Source: DATFVA01 sp963721075 (GTDB lineage Bacteria > Bacteroidota > Ignavibacteria > Ignavibacteriales > Ignavibacteriaceae). From it: 64,000 nt of DNA. Numbering within the stretch: the stretch's first letter is position 1; each line of letters begins with the position of its first letter. Below the pieces are notes generated by a model that did no database searches, was not told the origin of the DNA, and was given only the letters and a program-made list of their open reading frames with translations. The position numbers were made by a program, and so were the translations under genes. This document shows, piece after piece, positions 17,296 through 25,395 of the stretch. The stretch is taken from assembly GCA_963721075.1 (NCBI GenBank), contig CAVRHV010000006.1:248001-312000 (forward strand). The letters are read 5' to 3'.

Positions 17296-18603
17296 TTACT
17301 TATTGATTGTTGAAAGCAATTCATTCGATTTTTTTGCAGCTTCATCCAAGGCTGTCTTCGGATTTACATTTCCGACGATTGCTTTCTCCACAGCCTCTGC
17401 AATACTCTGGTTTATTTCAACCCGGTAATAATCGATGGATGCTCTTGCCCGGCTTATTTCAATTTGCTCAACAAAGGATTTCATAGCCGGGTCCTTTTCT
17501 AAAAACTTTTTGTAGCGTGGAAGTTCAAGTACTGATTTTCTGACGGGCAGATAGCCCGATTCTTCGGAAAACATCGCCTGGTTTTCGGGCTCCAGAATCC
17601 ATTTCACAAATGTCCATGCGGCTTCAGGATGCTGACTTTGTTTGAAGATTGCCAGATGCTCTCCCGCAAGATACGTTGCTCTGCCGGCAGGACCTGCTGG
17701 AAGATAAGTTACTCCCCAATCGAAATTTTTGATTTCCCTGAACTCAGGCAGATCCCAGGGACCGTCCATTATCATAGCTATAGTGTTGGATATGAATCCA
17801 AGATCGTGCGTCAGTGTAAAGTCCTTAAAATTCTCGGCATCAAATAATTTCTTCCAGAAGGAAAGTGCCTGCACACCTGCATCACTGTTAAAAAGAACTT
17901 TCGTCTGGTCATCATTTATTTCGGTCCCTCCGGCCTGCCAGAGAAATGGGGTCCATTGAAGCACCATCCATATACTCAGGGGACCGGAAGCCGGAAAAGC
18001 AGGTATGTAAAATCCATATTGGTCTTTTTTCCCGTCCCCGTTTTTGTCTTTCGTCAGTTTTATTGCATAATCATAAAGTTCATCCCAGTTCTGCGGCGGT
18101 TTGTCGGGATCAAGTCCCGCTTCCCTGAACTTATTTTTATTGTAAATAAGAGCAAGAGTAGTTGCTTCCATCGGCATGGCATAAAGCGTATCTCTCCATT
18201 TTGCTGATTGAAGCGACTGAGGATAGATATCTTCCATTTCCTCTTTCGTTAAGCCGTCTTTTCCATTAATGAAGTGATCCATTTTGTAAATCGCATCGGC
18301 TTCAACAAGTTTATTCAGAAAATCGCTGTGGATCCAGGATATATCCGGAGCCGTATTACTTTGAATAGCAGTTACCAGCTTCTGAACAAGCGGATCGCCG
18401 CTCGGCACATATTGTGCATTAACATGTATACCGGGATGTTCTTTTTCAAACTTATCGATAAGACTATTAAGTGCCGGAATTGTCCGTGAAACGAAACTGT
18501 GCCAGAAGGTTATAGTTACAACTCCCTGCACATTCCTGGAATTGTCACCGCATCCGCTGAATATCATGATTGCGGTAATTAATATGGTTAAATATTTTTT
18601 CAT
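17296..18603 (-). CDS. Extracellular sugar-binding lipoprotein of an ABC importer (family 1)
   Basis: 435 residues. The lipoprotein signal ends at a lipobox IFSGC, so the mature protein is membrane-tethered in the periplasm. The rest matches the family 1 solute-binding fold, with VTITFWHSFV near the start, PDISWIHSDFLNKL, and the W-rich ligand cleft (IWMVLQWTPFLWQAGG). Relatives bind oligosaccharides or glycerol phosphate. It is paired with the MalK-type ATPase. Between its start codon and the methyltransferase gene upstream lies the nucleoside-hydrolase remnant. Confidence 0.92.
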   Translation of the reverse strand: MKKYLTILITAIMIFSGCGDNSRNVQGVVTITFWHSFVSRTIPALNSLIDKFEKEHPGIHVNAQYVPSGDPLVQKLVTAIQSNTAPDISWIHSDFLNKLVEADAIYKMDHFINGKDGLTKEEMEDIYPQSLQSAKWRDTLYAMPMEATTLALIYNKNKFREAGLDPDKPPQNWDELYDYAIKLTKDKNGDGKKDQYGFYIPAFPASGPLSIWMVLQWTPFLWQAGGTEINDDQTKVLFNSDAGVQALSFWKKLFDAENFKDFTLTHDLGFISNTIAMIMDGPWDLPEFREIKNFDWGVTYLPAGPAGRATYLAGEHLAIFKQSQHPEAAWTFVKWILEPENQAMFSEESGYLPVRKSVLELPRYKKFLEKDPAMKSFVEQIEISRARASIDYYRVEINQSIAEAVEKAIVGNVNPKTALDEAAKKSNELLSTINK

Positions 18604-18610
18604 AAATAGG

Positions 18611-18718
18611 TCAGCTAATTAAATACTGAGAAGCAGTATTGGCAAGAAGCCAGGCAAGACAGAATGCGTCATCAACATCGTTTCCGATATCAGTATCAGG
18701 AAGTATTTTAAGAGAGAT
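18611..18718 (-). pseudogene. Remnant of an inosine-uridine preferring nucleoside hydrolase (N-terminal fragment)
   Basis: 35 codons, in frame with and directly after the stop of the homocysteine methyltransferase gene, without a start codon. They encode KILPDTDIGNDVDDAFCLAW followed by LLAN, the calcium-binding N-terminal signature of the nucleoside hydrolase family (DTDIGNDVDDA). A stop follows shortly after, where the family would continue for about 270 residues. The fragment therefore looks like what is left of a gene deleted up to the start of the binding-protein gene. It is too short to be functional. Confidence 0.65.
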
Positions 18719-19591
18719 TTATCTTTTAATTGATTTTGATATTTCTTTAATGAAGCCCGGATTTGTTCCGCAGCATCCGCCGATAAAATCGGCACCTGAA
18801 TCAAGCAGCTCCGGAACATATTCTGCAAACTCAGAGGCGGATGTTTGATAGACAGCCTTTCCATCTTCGAGTTCCGGAAGTCCTGCGTTGGGCTTTATCC
18901 ATAAAGGAAGGCTGGTTGAAACTTTCAACCTTTTGCAGATATTGGTAAAACCTTCAATTCCCTGTCCGCAGTTCGCCCCGATAACATCTGCCCCTTCATC
19001 TGTGAGAACCTGCGCTGTTTCCTCCGGAGAATTACCCATCATTGTATATTCTTTGCTCTTCCCTGAATCAAAAACCATAGACACGACTACAGGAAGTCCT
19101 GTTTCTTTTGCTGCTTTTAACGCTGCTTTTGCTTCTGAAAGATCCGACATAGTTTCGATCACAATACCGTCAGCGCCTGCATCTTTTATTGCATCTGCCT
19201 GCTCTTTAAAGACTTCGTAAAGCTGCTCTTCGGTTACATCTCCGGTCATTATCATTTTTCCGGAAGGACCAACTGATGCAAATACATATGCTTTATTTCC
19301 TGCAGCCCTCCGGGATATATCTACGCCTGCCTTATTTATTTCATCAACTTTATCTTCGAGTCCGAATCCTTCAAGTGCGATCCTGTTGCTGCGGAATGTA
19401 TTGGTTAATATTACCCTGCTCCCTGCTTCCACATAGGAGCGTGCAACTTCCTCAACCTTATCAGGATGAGTTAAATTCCAGGAATCGGGACATTCATTAA
19501 GACCCAATCCCTTTTCCTGAAGCTGTGTTCCCCAGGAACCATCAGTGATAACTGTTCCTGAAGCAAGTAGTTCCTTAATGATTTTTTTCAT
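18719..19591 (-). CDS. Corrinoid-dependent homocysteine S-methyltransferase module
   Basis: 290 residues, the size of the isolated homocysteine-binding domain of MetH. It has VITDGSWGTQLQ, ILTNTFRSN, and the three zinc cysteines at GANCGQG (Cys208) and GGCCGT (Cys273-274). It transfers a methyl group, here probably from the linked corrinoid protein, to homocysteine to make methionine. It lies 8 bases downstream of the stand-alone MetH activation domain gene. A betaine- or S-methylmethionine-dependent enzyme is the alternative, but the corrinoid neighbourhood favours the MetH-type reading. Confidence 0.85.
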   Translation of the reverse strand: MKKIIKELLASGTVITDGSWGTQLQEKGLGLNECPDSWNLTHPDKVEEVARSYVEAGSRVILTNTFRSNRIALEGFGLEDKVDEINKAGVDISRRAAGNKAYVFASVGPSGKMIMTGDVTEEQLYEVFKEQADAIKDAGADGIVIETMSDLSEAKAALKAAKETGLPVVVSMVFDSGKSKEYTMMGNSPEETAQVLTDEGADVIGANCGQGIEGFTNICKRLKVSTSLPLWIKPNAGLPELEDGKAVYQTSASEFAEYVPELLDSGADFIGGCCGTNPGFIKEISKSIKR

Positions 19592-19599
19592 ATCCTGTT

Positions 19600-20514
19600 T
19601 TATTTTAGCGTTAATCCCATAATTCCGGATGTTGATTTTTCCGGCAGCATAATATGAGAATCTGTCAGCTTAACTCCAATATGCTTTTCAGGTTCAAGCA
19701 GCCTGAATATTTTGGTTTGATCCGATACATGCCAATCGCCGTAACCGGGAGATAATCTCTTATACTCATATTTCTCCTCGGTATTGCCGTCGTTCATGTA
19801 GCGGTTAAGATCATTGGCAGCCATTTCAGCAGCTCCGGCACCTATCCCGTTAAGAAGGTAAGCGTCGAACATTTCTCCCCGCTGCATCAAAAGTTTAACT
19901 TCATCATCTATTCCGGCCCCTATTGTTACAACATAGACAGCCGCATTCCTGTTGAGGAGTTCTTTTGTGCTGATCTCCTTGCTTTCCTTCAGCGAGGAAT
20001 GACTGTTGAAAATTTTTAATTTAGTATTTTCGAAAAGTATATCTGTTCCTGCAATCATCAGACCCCGGGGATCTGGTAGAGTATCGATGATTTTATAAAC
20101 AGCTTTCGGTGTGATCAGCTCAATATAATCTTCCAGAAAAAGCAGAATCTTTTCAAGCACGTGTCTGCCTGCATCAGATGTGGAAAGGGGATTAAACTTT
20201 AGGCTGGCCCCGATTTCCTTGTAAAAATATCTGTAAGTTTCAAAATCCTTAAAGATTTCAGCTTCCCTGCCCGCTCTTTCATTTTCGTAACGTTTCAATA
20301 GTCCGGCGCAGCGATATAGTGTATTTCTCGCTCTTTCATCCAGTGAATGGCCTGATTTCCATCCTTCTTTTATCTTCTCGATTTCACCGAAAATATTCCT
20401 GTTGCTTAAAATTTCCTTAGTGAGTGGAACATAATCAGACGGATTCACCCTGTAGATAAATCTGCTGCTGACAAAATTACTGTCCTCAGATTTATTAAAT
20501 ATAACTTCGCTCAA
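19600..20514 (-). CDS. Stand-alone methionine synthase activation-domain protein
   Basis: 304 residues, TTG start (no ATG precedes the conserved part), overlapping the xylulokinase stop by 20 bases. The C-terminal ~140 residues match the MetH reactivation domain: VVTIGAGIDDE-like VYVVTIGAG, GAGAAEMAANDLN, then SPGYGDWHVSDQ and IGVKLTDSHIMLPEKSTSG, the S-adenosylmethionine site. In MetH this domain reductively remethylates inactive cob(II)alamin using S-adenosylmethionine and flavodoxin. As a separate protein it would service the corrinoid protein encoded at 24677; the N-terminal ~150 residues are helical and of unknown role. Confidence 0.82.
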   Translation of the reverse strand: MSEVIFNKSEDSNFVSSRFIYRVNPSDYVPLTKEILSNRNIFGEIEKIKEGWKSGHSLDERARNTLYRCAGLLKRYENERAGREAEIFKDFETYRYFYKEIGASLKFNPLSTSDAGRHVLEKILLFLEDYIELITPKAVYKIIDTLPDPRGLMIAGTDILFENTKLKIFNSHSSLKESKEISTKELLNRNAAVYVVTIGAGIDDEVKLLMQRGEMFDAYLLNGIGAGAAEMAANDLNRYMNDGNTEEKYEYKRLSPGYGDWHVSDQTKIFRLLEPEKHIGVKLTDSHIMLPEKSTSGIMGLTLK

Positions 20515-22036
20515 CTGCCTGTGCTATTTTATTGAATGATGGTTTTAAATCTGTGTATAGATTTTTATAAACTTCATAGTACTCTTTATATAGAGGGATA
20601 TTTTTCTCCTCCGGCCGGGTTTCACTTTCCTTTTTAATACACTTTTCGCAGGCCTCACTTATACTATTAAAAGTACCCGTTCCTGTTGCTGCGAGCAAAG
20701 CAGCACCGTAAGATGCACCTTCCGTTGAGTTGACTGTTATCAACTCAACATTAAGAATATCAGCCAGGATCTGCTTCCAGAGTTTACTCTTTGCTCCTCC
20801 TCCGGATATTCTTATTTCATTCGTCTCCAGGCCTGTTTTCCTGTTCAGTTCGAAACAGTCTTTCAAACTGTATGCTACTCCTTCCAGCACTGCCCGTATA
20901 AAATGTTTTTTTTGATGCCGGATAGTTATTCCTGTGAAGGTTCCTTTTGCATCAGGATCAGGATAAGGAGTTCTTTCACCTGTCAGATAAGGGAGAAAGA
21001 TCAGTCCTTCGCTTCCCGGCTCTGCTTCTGCTGCCCTACCGGTCAGTATATCGTAGACATCTTTTCCTGATTTTTCAGCTTCAGCAGTTTCCGACTCGCA
21101 GAATGTATCCCGGAACCATCTGAACGATCCGGCAGCTGAGAGCGTAACGCCCATAAGATGCCAGGTGCCCGGAGAAGCATGACAAAAAGCATGTAGCCTC
21201 CCTTCAGGTTCAATTATAAGCTTATCCGTATGCACAAAAACTACTCCCGAAGTTCCCAGTACTACGGATGCAATTCCGTTTTTTATGGTACCGGTACCTA
21301 TACCTCCTGCCGCCTGATCGCCTGCACCCGCCACTACAGGCGTACCGGCTTTGACTCCGGTTAATTCAGATGCTTCTCTGGTCAGACTGCCTGTGATGGC
21401 CGTAGATTCGAATACTTCCGGCATCCAGTTATAATTTATGCCCAGTTTATCTAAAATCCCGGATGACCATCCCCGTTTACTTACATCCAGTAAGGAGGTT
21501 CCTGATGCATCCGATACATCCATCGCAAACTCACCAGTGAGGCGGTAACGAATATAATCTTTGGGGAGAAGTATATGTTCTATCTTACCGAACACTTCAG
21601 GTTCGTATTTCTTAACCCACATAATTTTGGGAGCCGTAAATCCCGGCAGTACCGCATTCCCGGTTATCCGAAGCAGGTTGCTGAACCCTATAACAGAGGT
21701 AATTTCTTCACATTCTTTTAAAGTCCTCTGATCATTCCACATGATACAGGGACGCAGAACATTCCCGGCTCTACCAAGCAGAACAAGTCCATGCATCTGG
21801 CCTGTGAGCCCGATTCCCTTAATATTTTCAGGATTAATTTTGTTATCCCTGATCACCTTCTTAAAGCTTACCTGTACGGCTTTCCACCAGTCTTCCGGAT
21901 TTTGTTCAGCCCATAGGGGTTTCGGATTGAACATTGGATATTCTTTTGAAGCTGTGCCGATTACCCTGCCGTCTTCATCAATAAGAATTGCCTTAGCTCC
22001 CGTTGTACCTACATCAAGTCCCAGGAAATAATTCAT
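20495..22036 (-). CDS. xylB: Xylulokinase (FGGY carbohydrate kinase)
   Basis: 513 residues from the ATG at 22036, which overlaps the flavodoxin stop as TAATG; a longer frame upstream lies inside the flavodoxin gene and is not used. FGGY features are FLGLDVGTTGAKAILID, MWNDQRT, the substrate loop with GAGDQAAGG, and the C-terminal ISGGGAKSKLWKQILAD. It phosphorylates xylulose to xylulose 5-phosphate for the pentose phosphate route, matching the xylanases of the locus. No xylose isomerase gene was recognised in the window. Confidence 0.9.
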   Translation of the reverse strand: MNYFLGLDVGTTGAKAILIDEDGRVIGTASKEYPMFNPKPLWAEQNPEDWWKAVQVSFKKVIRDNKINPENIKGIGLTGQMHGLVLLGRAGNVLRPCIMWNDQRTLKECEEITSVIGFSNLLRITGNAVLPGFTAPKIMWVKKYEPEVFGKIEHILLPKDYIRYRLTGEFAMDVSDASGTSLLDVSKRGWSSGILDKLGINYNWMPEVFESTAITGSLTREASELTGVKAGTPVVAGAGDQAAGGIGTGTIKNGIASVVLGTSGVVFVHTDKLIIEPEGRLHAFCHASPGTWHLMGVTLSAAGSFRWFRDTFCESETAEAEKSGKDVYDILTGRAAEAEPGSEGLIFLPYLTGERTPYPDPDAKGTFTGITIRHQKKHFIRAVLEGVAYSLKDCFELNRKTGLETNEIRISGGGAKSKLWKQILADILNVELITVNSTEGASYGAALLAATGTGTFNSISEACEKCIKKESETRPEEKNIPLYKEYYEVYKNLYTDLKPSFNKIAQAVERSYI

Positions 22037-22575
22037 TAGCCGATATCTTCCTTTAATATTTGAAAAGAATCCCTGGATGAATTTTTCCTTACCCATAATG
22101 CAAGTCGTTGACCTATTCTAATGCAGGCATCCTGCGCTTTCTCATCGCGGGGCTCTCCAACTGTTATGGCTCCGTAGTGAAGGGTATAGCCGTCTGCCAC
22201 GTAATCTGTTACACCGAAAACAAGAAATCCATAGTTCATCAGGATACTGAGAATGGACTGACATGTAAGCTCCGCACCGCCACCCCATCCTCCTTGCGAT
22301 GAAAACGCACAGCCTATTTTACCATCGATCTTTCCCCATAGGTCATTGCACGTTTCATCCCAGAACCTTTTCATCTTCCAGGATACTATTCCCATGTTCG
22401 TGGGACTTCCAACGGCAATGCCGTCGCACCATACAATATCATCCTTCTCCGCCTCATCCACACTCTTAAGACGAAGATTTATATCATCACTCTGGCTGAC
22501 TCCCTCAGCCACAAATTCCGCCATTCGTTTTGTATTTCCCGTGGCGGAATCGTATACGACTAATATATTATTCAT
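22036..22575 (-). CDS. Flavodoxin-family protein
   Basis: 179 residues from the ATG at 22575. The FMN phosphate loop is VVYDSATGNTKRMAE, followed by AVGSPTNMGIVSWKMKRFWD and FSSQGGWGGGAEL, the WrbA/flavodoxin pattern. Flavodoxin is the electron donor for MetH reactivation, so a flavodoxin gene two genes before the stand-alone activation domain probably serves that reaction. An NAD(P)H:quinone oxidoreductase (WrbA) role cannot be excluded. The gene is coupled to xylulokinase by a TAATG overlap. Confidence 0.85.
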   Translation of the reverse strand: MNNILVVYDSATGNTKRMAEFVAEGVSQSDDINLRLKSVDEAEKDDIVWCDGIAVGSPTNMGIVSWKMKRFWDETCNDLWGKIDGKIGCAFSSQGGWGGGAELTCQSILSILMNYGFLVFGVTDYVADGYTLHYGAITVGEPRDEKAQDACIRIGQRLALWVRKNSSRDSFQILKEDIG

Positions 22576-22594
22576 AATTATTCCCCGATAATTA

Positions 22595-23602
22595 TTAATG
22601 CCAGTTATATTTATAGGGACCAAAATCGGCCTCATAGAAGCTCGATATAAATTCACCTGGTTTCGAGACCTCGTCAATCTGATTGTTATCCTTCTCATCC
22701 AGCTTAACCTCTGCGGCTTTCAGATTATCATCAAGCTGTTCAATATTTCTGGGCCCTATTATTGCACTTGTTACAGCGGGCTTTTGAATGACCCACGCCA
22801 GACTAAATTGCGAAGGTGTGCATCCCTTTTTCTCAGACAGTTTTTTTACTACATCGAGAACATCGAAAGCTCTTTCTGAAAAGCTTCTTGAACTCCAGAA
22901 CTGGTCATCTTTAAATCTTGTACCTTCAGGCCGTTCTTCGTTGCGTTTATATTTCCCGGTTAAAAATCCTCCTGCCAGAGGCGACCACGGAAGTATTGCC
23001 AGACCATATTCCTGTGCCGCAGGAATTAATTCCCTTTCGATTCTTCTTTCAAGCATATGGTACGGAGGCTGTTCCGAAACAAACCTGTTTAATCCGAGTT
23101 CCTTTGATATCCATATTGATTCAACTACCTGCCAGGCACCGAATGTACTTGTGCCTATATAACGCACCTTACCAGCTTTTATCAGATCATCAAGTGCCCG
23201 AAGTGTTTCGTCGATAGGAATATCCGACTGCGGCCGGTGAATCTGATAAAGATCAATATAATCTGTCTGCAGTCTCTTTAAAGAAGCTTCGCACTGTTCA
23301 ATAATATGTCTCCTGCTGTTGCCCATTGCATTCGGATCATCATCATTCATCTTACCATGAACTTTCGTCGCTAATACTATCCTGTGGCGTTTTCCGTTTT
23401 TCTTAAGTGCTTTTCCGGTATATTCTTCGCTTACACCCCGCTGATACACATTGGCCGTATCAATGAAATTTATCCCGTTATCAATTGCTTTGTCAACTAT
23501 CCTTGCTGACAGCTCTTCATCCGCTTTTCTTCCGAACATCATACAGCCAAGGCAAAGACTGCTTACCTTAACCCCGGTTCTTCCCAGATTTCTATACTCC
23601 AT
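22595..23602 (-). CDS. Aldo/keto reductase
   Basis: 335 residues starting MEYRNLGRTG. The TIM-barrel tetrad residues lie in FIDTANVYQRG (Asp, Tyr), LATKVHGK (Lys) and YQIHRPQ (His). NADPH site: SAIIGPRNIEQL. The start overlaps the stop of the related gene upstream by 11 bases. Related enzymes reduce or oxidise sugar aldehydes and 1-deoxy or keto sugars. It is one of three AKRs in the locus and differs clearly in sequence from the other two. Confidence 0.9.
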   Translation of the reverse strand: MEYRNLGRTGVKVSSLCLGCMMFGRKADEELSARIVDKAIDNGINFIDTANVYQRGVSEEYTGKALKKNGKRHRIVLATKVHGKMNDDDPNAMGNSRRHIIEQCEASLKRLQTDYIDLYQIHRPQSDIPIDETLRALDDLIKAGKVRYIGTSTFGAWQVVESIWISKELGLNRFVSEQPPYHMLERRIERELIPAAQEYGLAILPWSPLAGGFLTGKYKRNEERPEGTRFKDDQFWSSRSFSERAFDVLDVVKKLSEKKGCTPSQFSLAWVIQKPAVTSAIIGPRNIEQLDDNLKAAEVKLDEKDNNQIDEVSKPGEFISSFYEADFGPYKYNWH

Positions 23603-24650
23603 CTTTATTCTCCTTTCTGAACATATTCCTGAAATAATTCTCCATTCTGTCTTTTTTGAATATATCAAAATACCAGTAAGGATAAATTCTCTCAGGCACA
23701 CTTACATCGTCAAGTTCTTTCATTTCTCCGGCTGAAAGTTTCCATTCTCCCGCACCAATATTATCAAGAAGCTGTTTTTTATTCCGGGCACCGATAATTA
23801 CGGATGTTATTCCCGGTTTCTGCAGAGCATAGTTTAAGGCAGTCTGACTTACAGTCTTTTTTCTATTCTGAGCTACCTTCTCAAGTTTGTCAAGTATCGC
23901 TTCACCTTTTTCCACATTATAAGGCAGATGCTGTCCCGGCCCTTTTAATCTTGTACCTTCGGGCCACTTTTTTCTGCTCCTGTATTTGCCCGTAAGTATT
24001 CCTCCGTGAAGCGGACTCCAGACAATTATCCCTATCCCCTGATCCAGACACGCAGGTACATGTTCATACTCCAGGTCTCTCCCTACAATAGAGTAATAAG
24101 CCTGCAGACTTGTAATTTTTGTTAAATTATTTTTTTCTGCTATGGCCTGCATTTTCATAATCTGCCATGCAAAAAAATTTGAGATGCCCGTGTATCTTAC
24201 TTTTCCGGATTTCACGAGTAGATCCAGAACTTCCATTGTCTCTTCAAGCGGGGTTGTGAAATCGAATGAATGAACCTGGTAAAGGTCTATATAATCTGTC
24301 TTTAACCTTTTAAGACTCTCCTCACAGGCTCTGATAAGATGCGCCTTTGAATGACCATCTCCGTTAGGCCCATCCCACATATGCCCTTCACCTTTTGTGG
24401 CAATTACAACGTCTTTTCTTTTTGATCCGAGCGCCTTTCCCAGCATAGTCTCCGATATTCCGTTCGAGTAGACATCAGCCGTATCGAAAAAATTTACACC
24501 GTTATCAATAGCAAGTCCTGCTAAGTAATCAGCATCTTTTTGAGTCTGTTTTCCAAGATGTGTCCATCCTTTTTCTCCTGTAAACGTCATTACTCCGAAA
24601 CAGATTTCAGATACTTTCAATCCTGAATTTCCAAGCAGTCTGTAATTCAT
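23592..24650 (-). CDS. Aldo/keto reductase
   Basis: 352 residues starting MNYRLLGNSG. Tetrad motifs are FFDTADVYSNG, IATKGEG and YQVHSFD; cofactor loop SVIIGARNKKQL. It is a likely tandem duplicate of the gene downstream, with which it overlaps. It follows the corrinoid protein gene by 26 bases, so it belongs to the same transcript. Substrate unknown; a sugar role is inferred from context. Confidence 0.9.
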   Translation of the reverse strand: MNYRLLGNSGLKVSEICFGVMTFTGEKGWTHLGKQTQKDADYLAGLAIDNGVNFFDTADVYSNGISETMLGKALGSKRKDVVIATKGEGHMWDGPNGDGHSKAHLIRACEESLKRLKTDYIDLYQVHSFDFTTPLEETMEVLDLLVKSGKVRYTGISNFFAWQIMKMQAIAEKNNLTKITSLQAYYSIVGRDLEYEHVPACLDQGIGIIVWSPLHGGILTGKYRSRKKWPEGTRLKGPGQHLPYNVEKGEAILDKLEKVAQNRKKTVSQTALNYALQKPGITSVIIGARNKKQLLDNIGAGEWKLSAGEMKELDDVSVPERIYPYWYFDIFKKDRMENYFRNMFRKENKDGV

Positions 24651-24676
24651 TTTTTCCCTCAGTTATTTAACATTTC

Positions 24677-25351
24677 CTAAGCTGCAATCTCCATTAACCT
24701 TTTAACCAGCGAAACCGACTGGGCAGCATCACGGGTAAAACCATCGGCTTTTATCTCATCTGCAAATCTCTGACTGGCAGCCGCCCCGCCAATAATTACT
24801 TTGTTGTTAAGTCCGTTATCCCTCAACGCTTTGATCGATATCCTCATATTTTCCATTGTAGTTGTCAATAGAGCCGACATACCTATCACTGCCTCCGGAT
24901 GTTCTCTGGCTTGCTCAACAAACTTTTCCGGCGGGGTATTTATGCCGAGATCAATAACTTCAAATCCGCCTCCTTCAAGCATCATTCTGACCAGGTTCTT
25001 CCCTATATCGTGCATGTCACCTTTAACGGTGCCGATTATAACCGTACCAAGTTTTTTTGAATCCTCGCCTTTCAGCAGGGGTTCAAGGATCTGCATACCC
25101 GATTTCATTGCCTGCGCCGATAACAGCATGTCAGGTACAAAATATTCACCATCCGAAAATTTCTTTCCGACCACTTCCATTCCCGATATCAATCCTTCTT
25201 TTAATATTGAAGAGACGGGCAATCCCTCGTCCACAGCTTTCTGAACGAGGTCTTTTACCCCGGGACTTTCTTTTAAATCAGGCGGGTATTTAGCGTTTAT
25301 ATCTATATGTCCGCGTATTACATTCTCTTTGATTTCATCAATAAGACTCAT
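24677..25351 (-). CDS. Methyltransferase corrinoid protein (MtaC/MtbC-like)
   Basis: 224 residues. An N-terminal helical cap (B12-binding-2 type, about 20-95, with EGLISGMEVVGKKFSDGEYF) precedes the Rossmann-type B12 domain. The lower axial His is His114 in GDMHDIGKNLV, and IGGAAASQRFADEIKADGF contacts the nucleotide tail. Such proteins shuttle a methyl group between a substrate-specific and an acceptor methyltransferase. It lies 44 bases downstream of the MtaB-like gene, the normal mtaB-mtaC order. Confidence 0.92.
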   Translation of the reverse strand: MSLIDEIKENVIRGHIDINAKYPPDLKESPGVKDLVQKAVDEGLPVSSILKEGLISGMEVVGKKFSDGEYFVPDMLLSAQAMKSGMQILEPLLKGEDSKKLGTVIIGTVKGDMHDIGKNLVRMMLEGGGFEVIDLGINTPPEKFVEQAREHPEAVIGMSALLTTTMENMRISIKALRDNGLNNKVIIGGAAASQRFADEIKADGFTRDAAQSVSLVKRLMEIAA

Positions 25352-25395
25352 TTATTTCCTCCGGAATTTTATACAGTCTTCTTCTATGTTTACTA

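Noticed and set aside
18619..18864. 81-codon frame overlapping the end of the homocysteine methyltransferase gene
   Set aside because: Most of it is a shifted reading of the methyltransferase gene; the informative frame is the nucleoside-hydrolase remnant instead.
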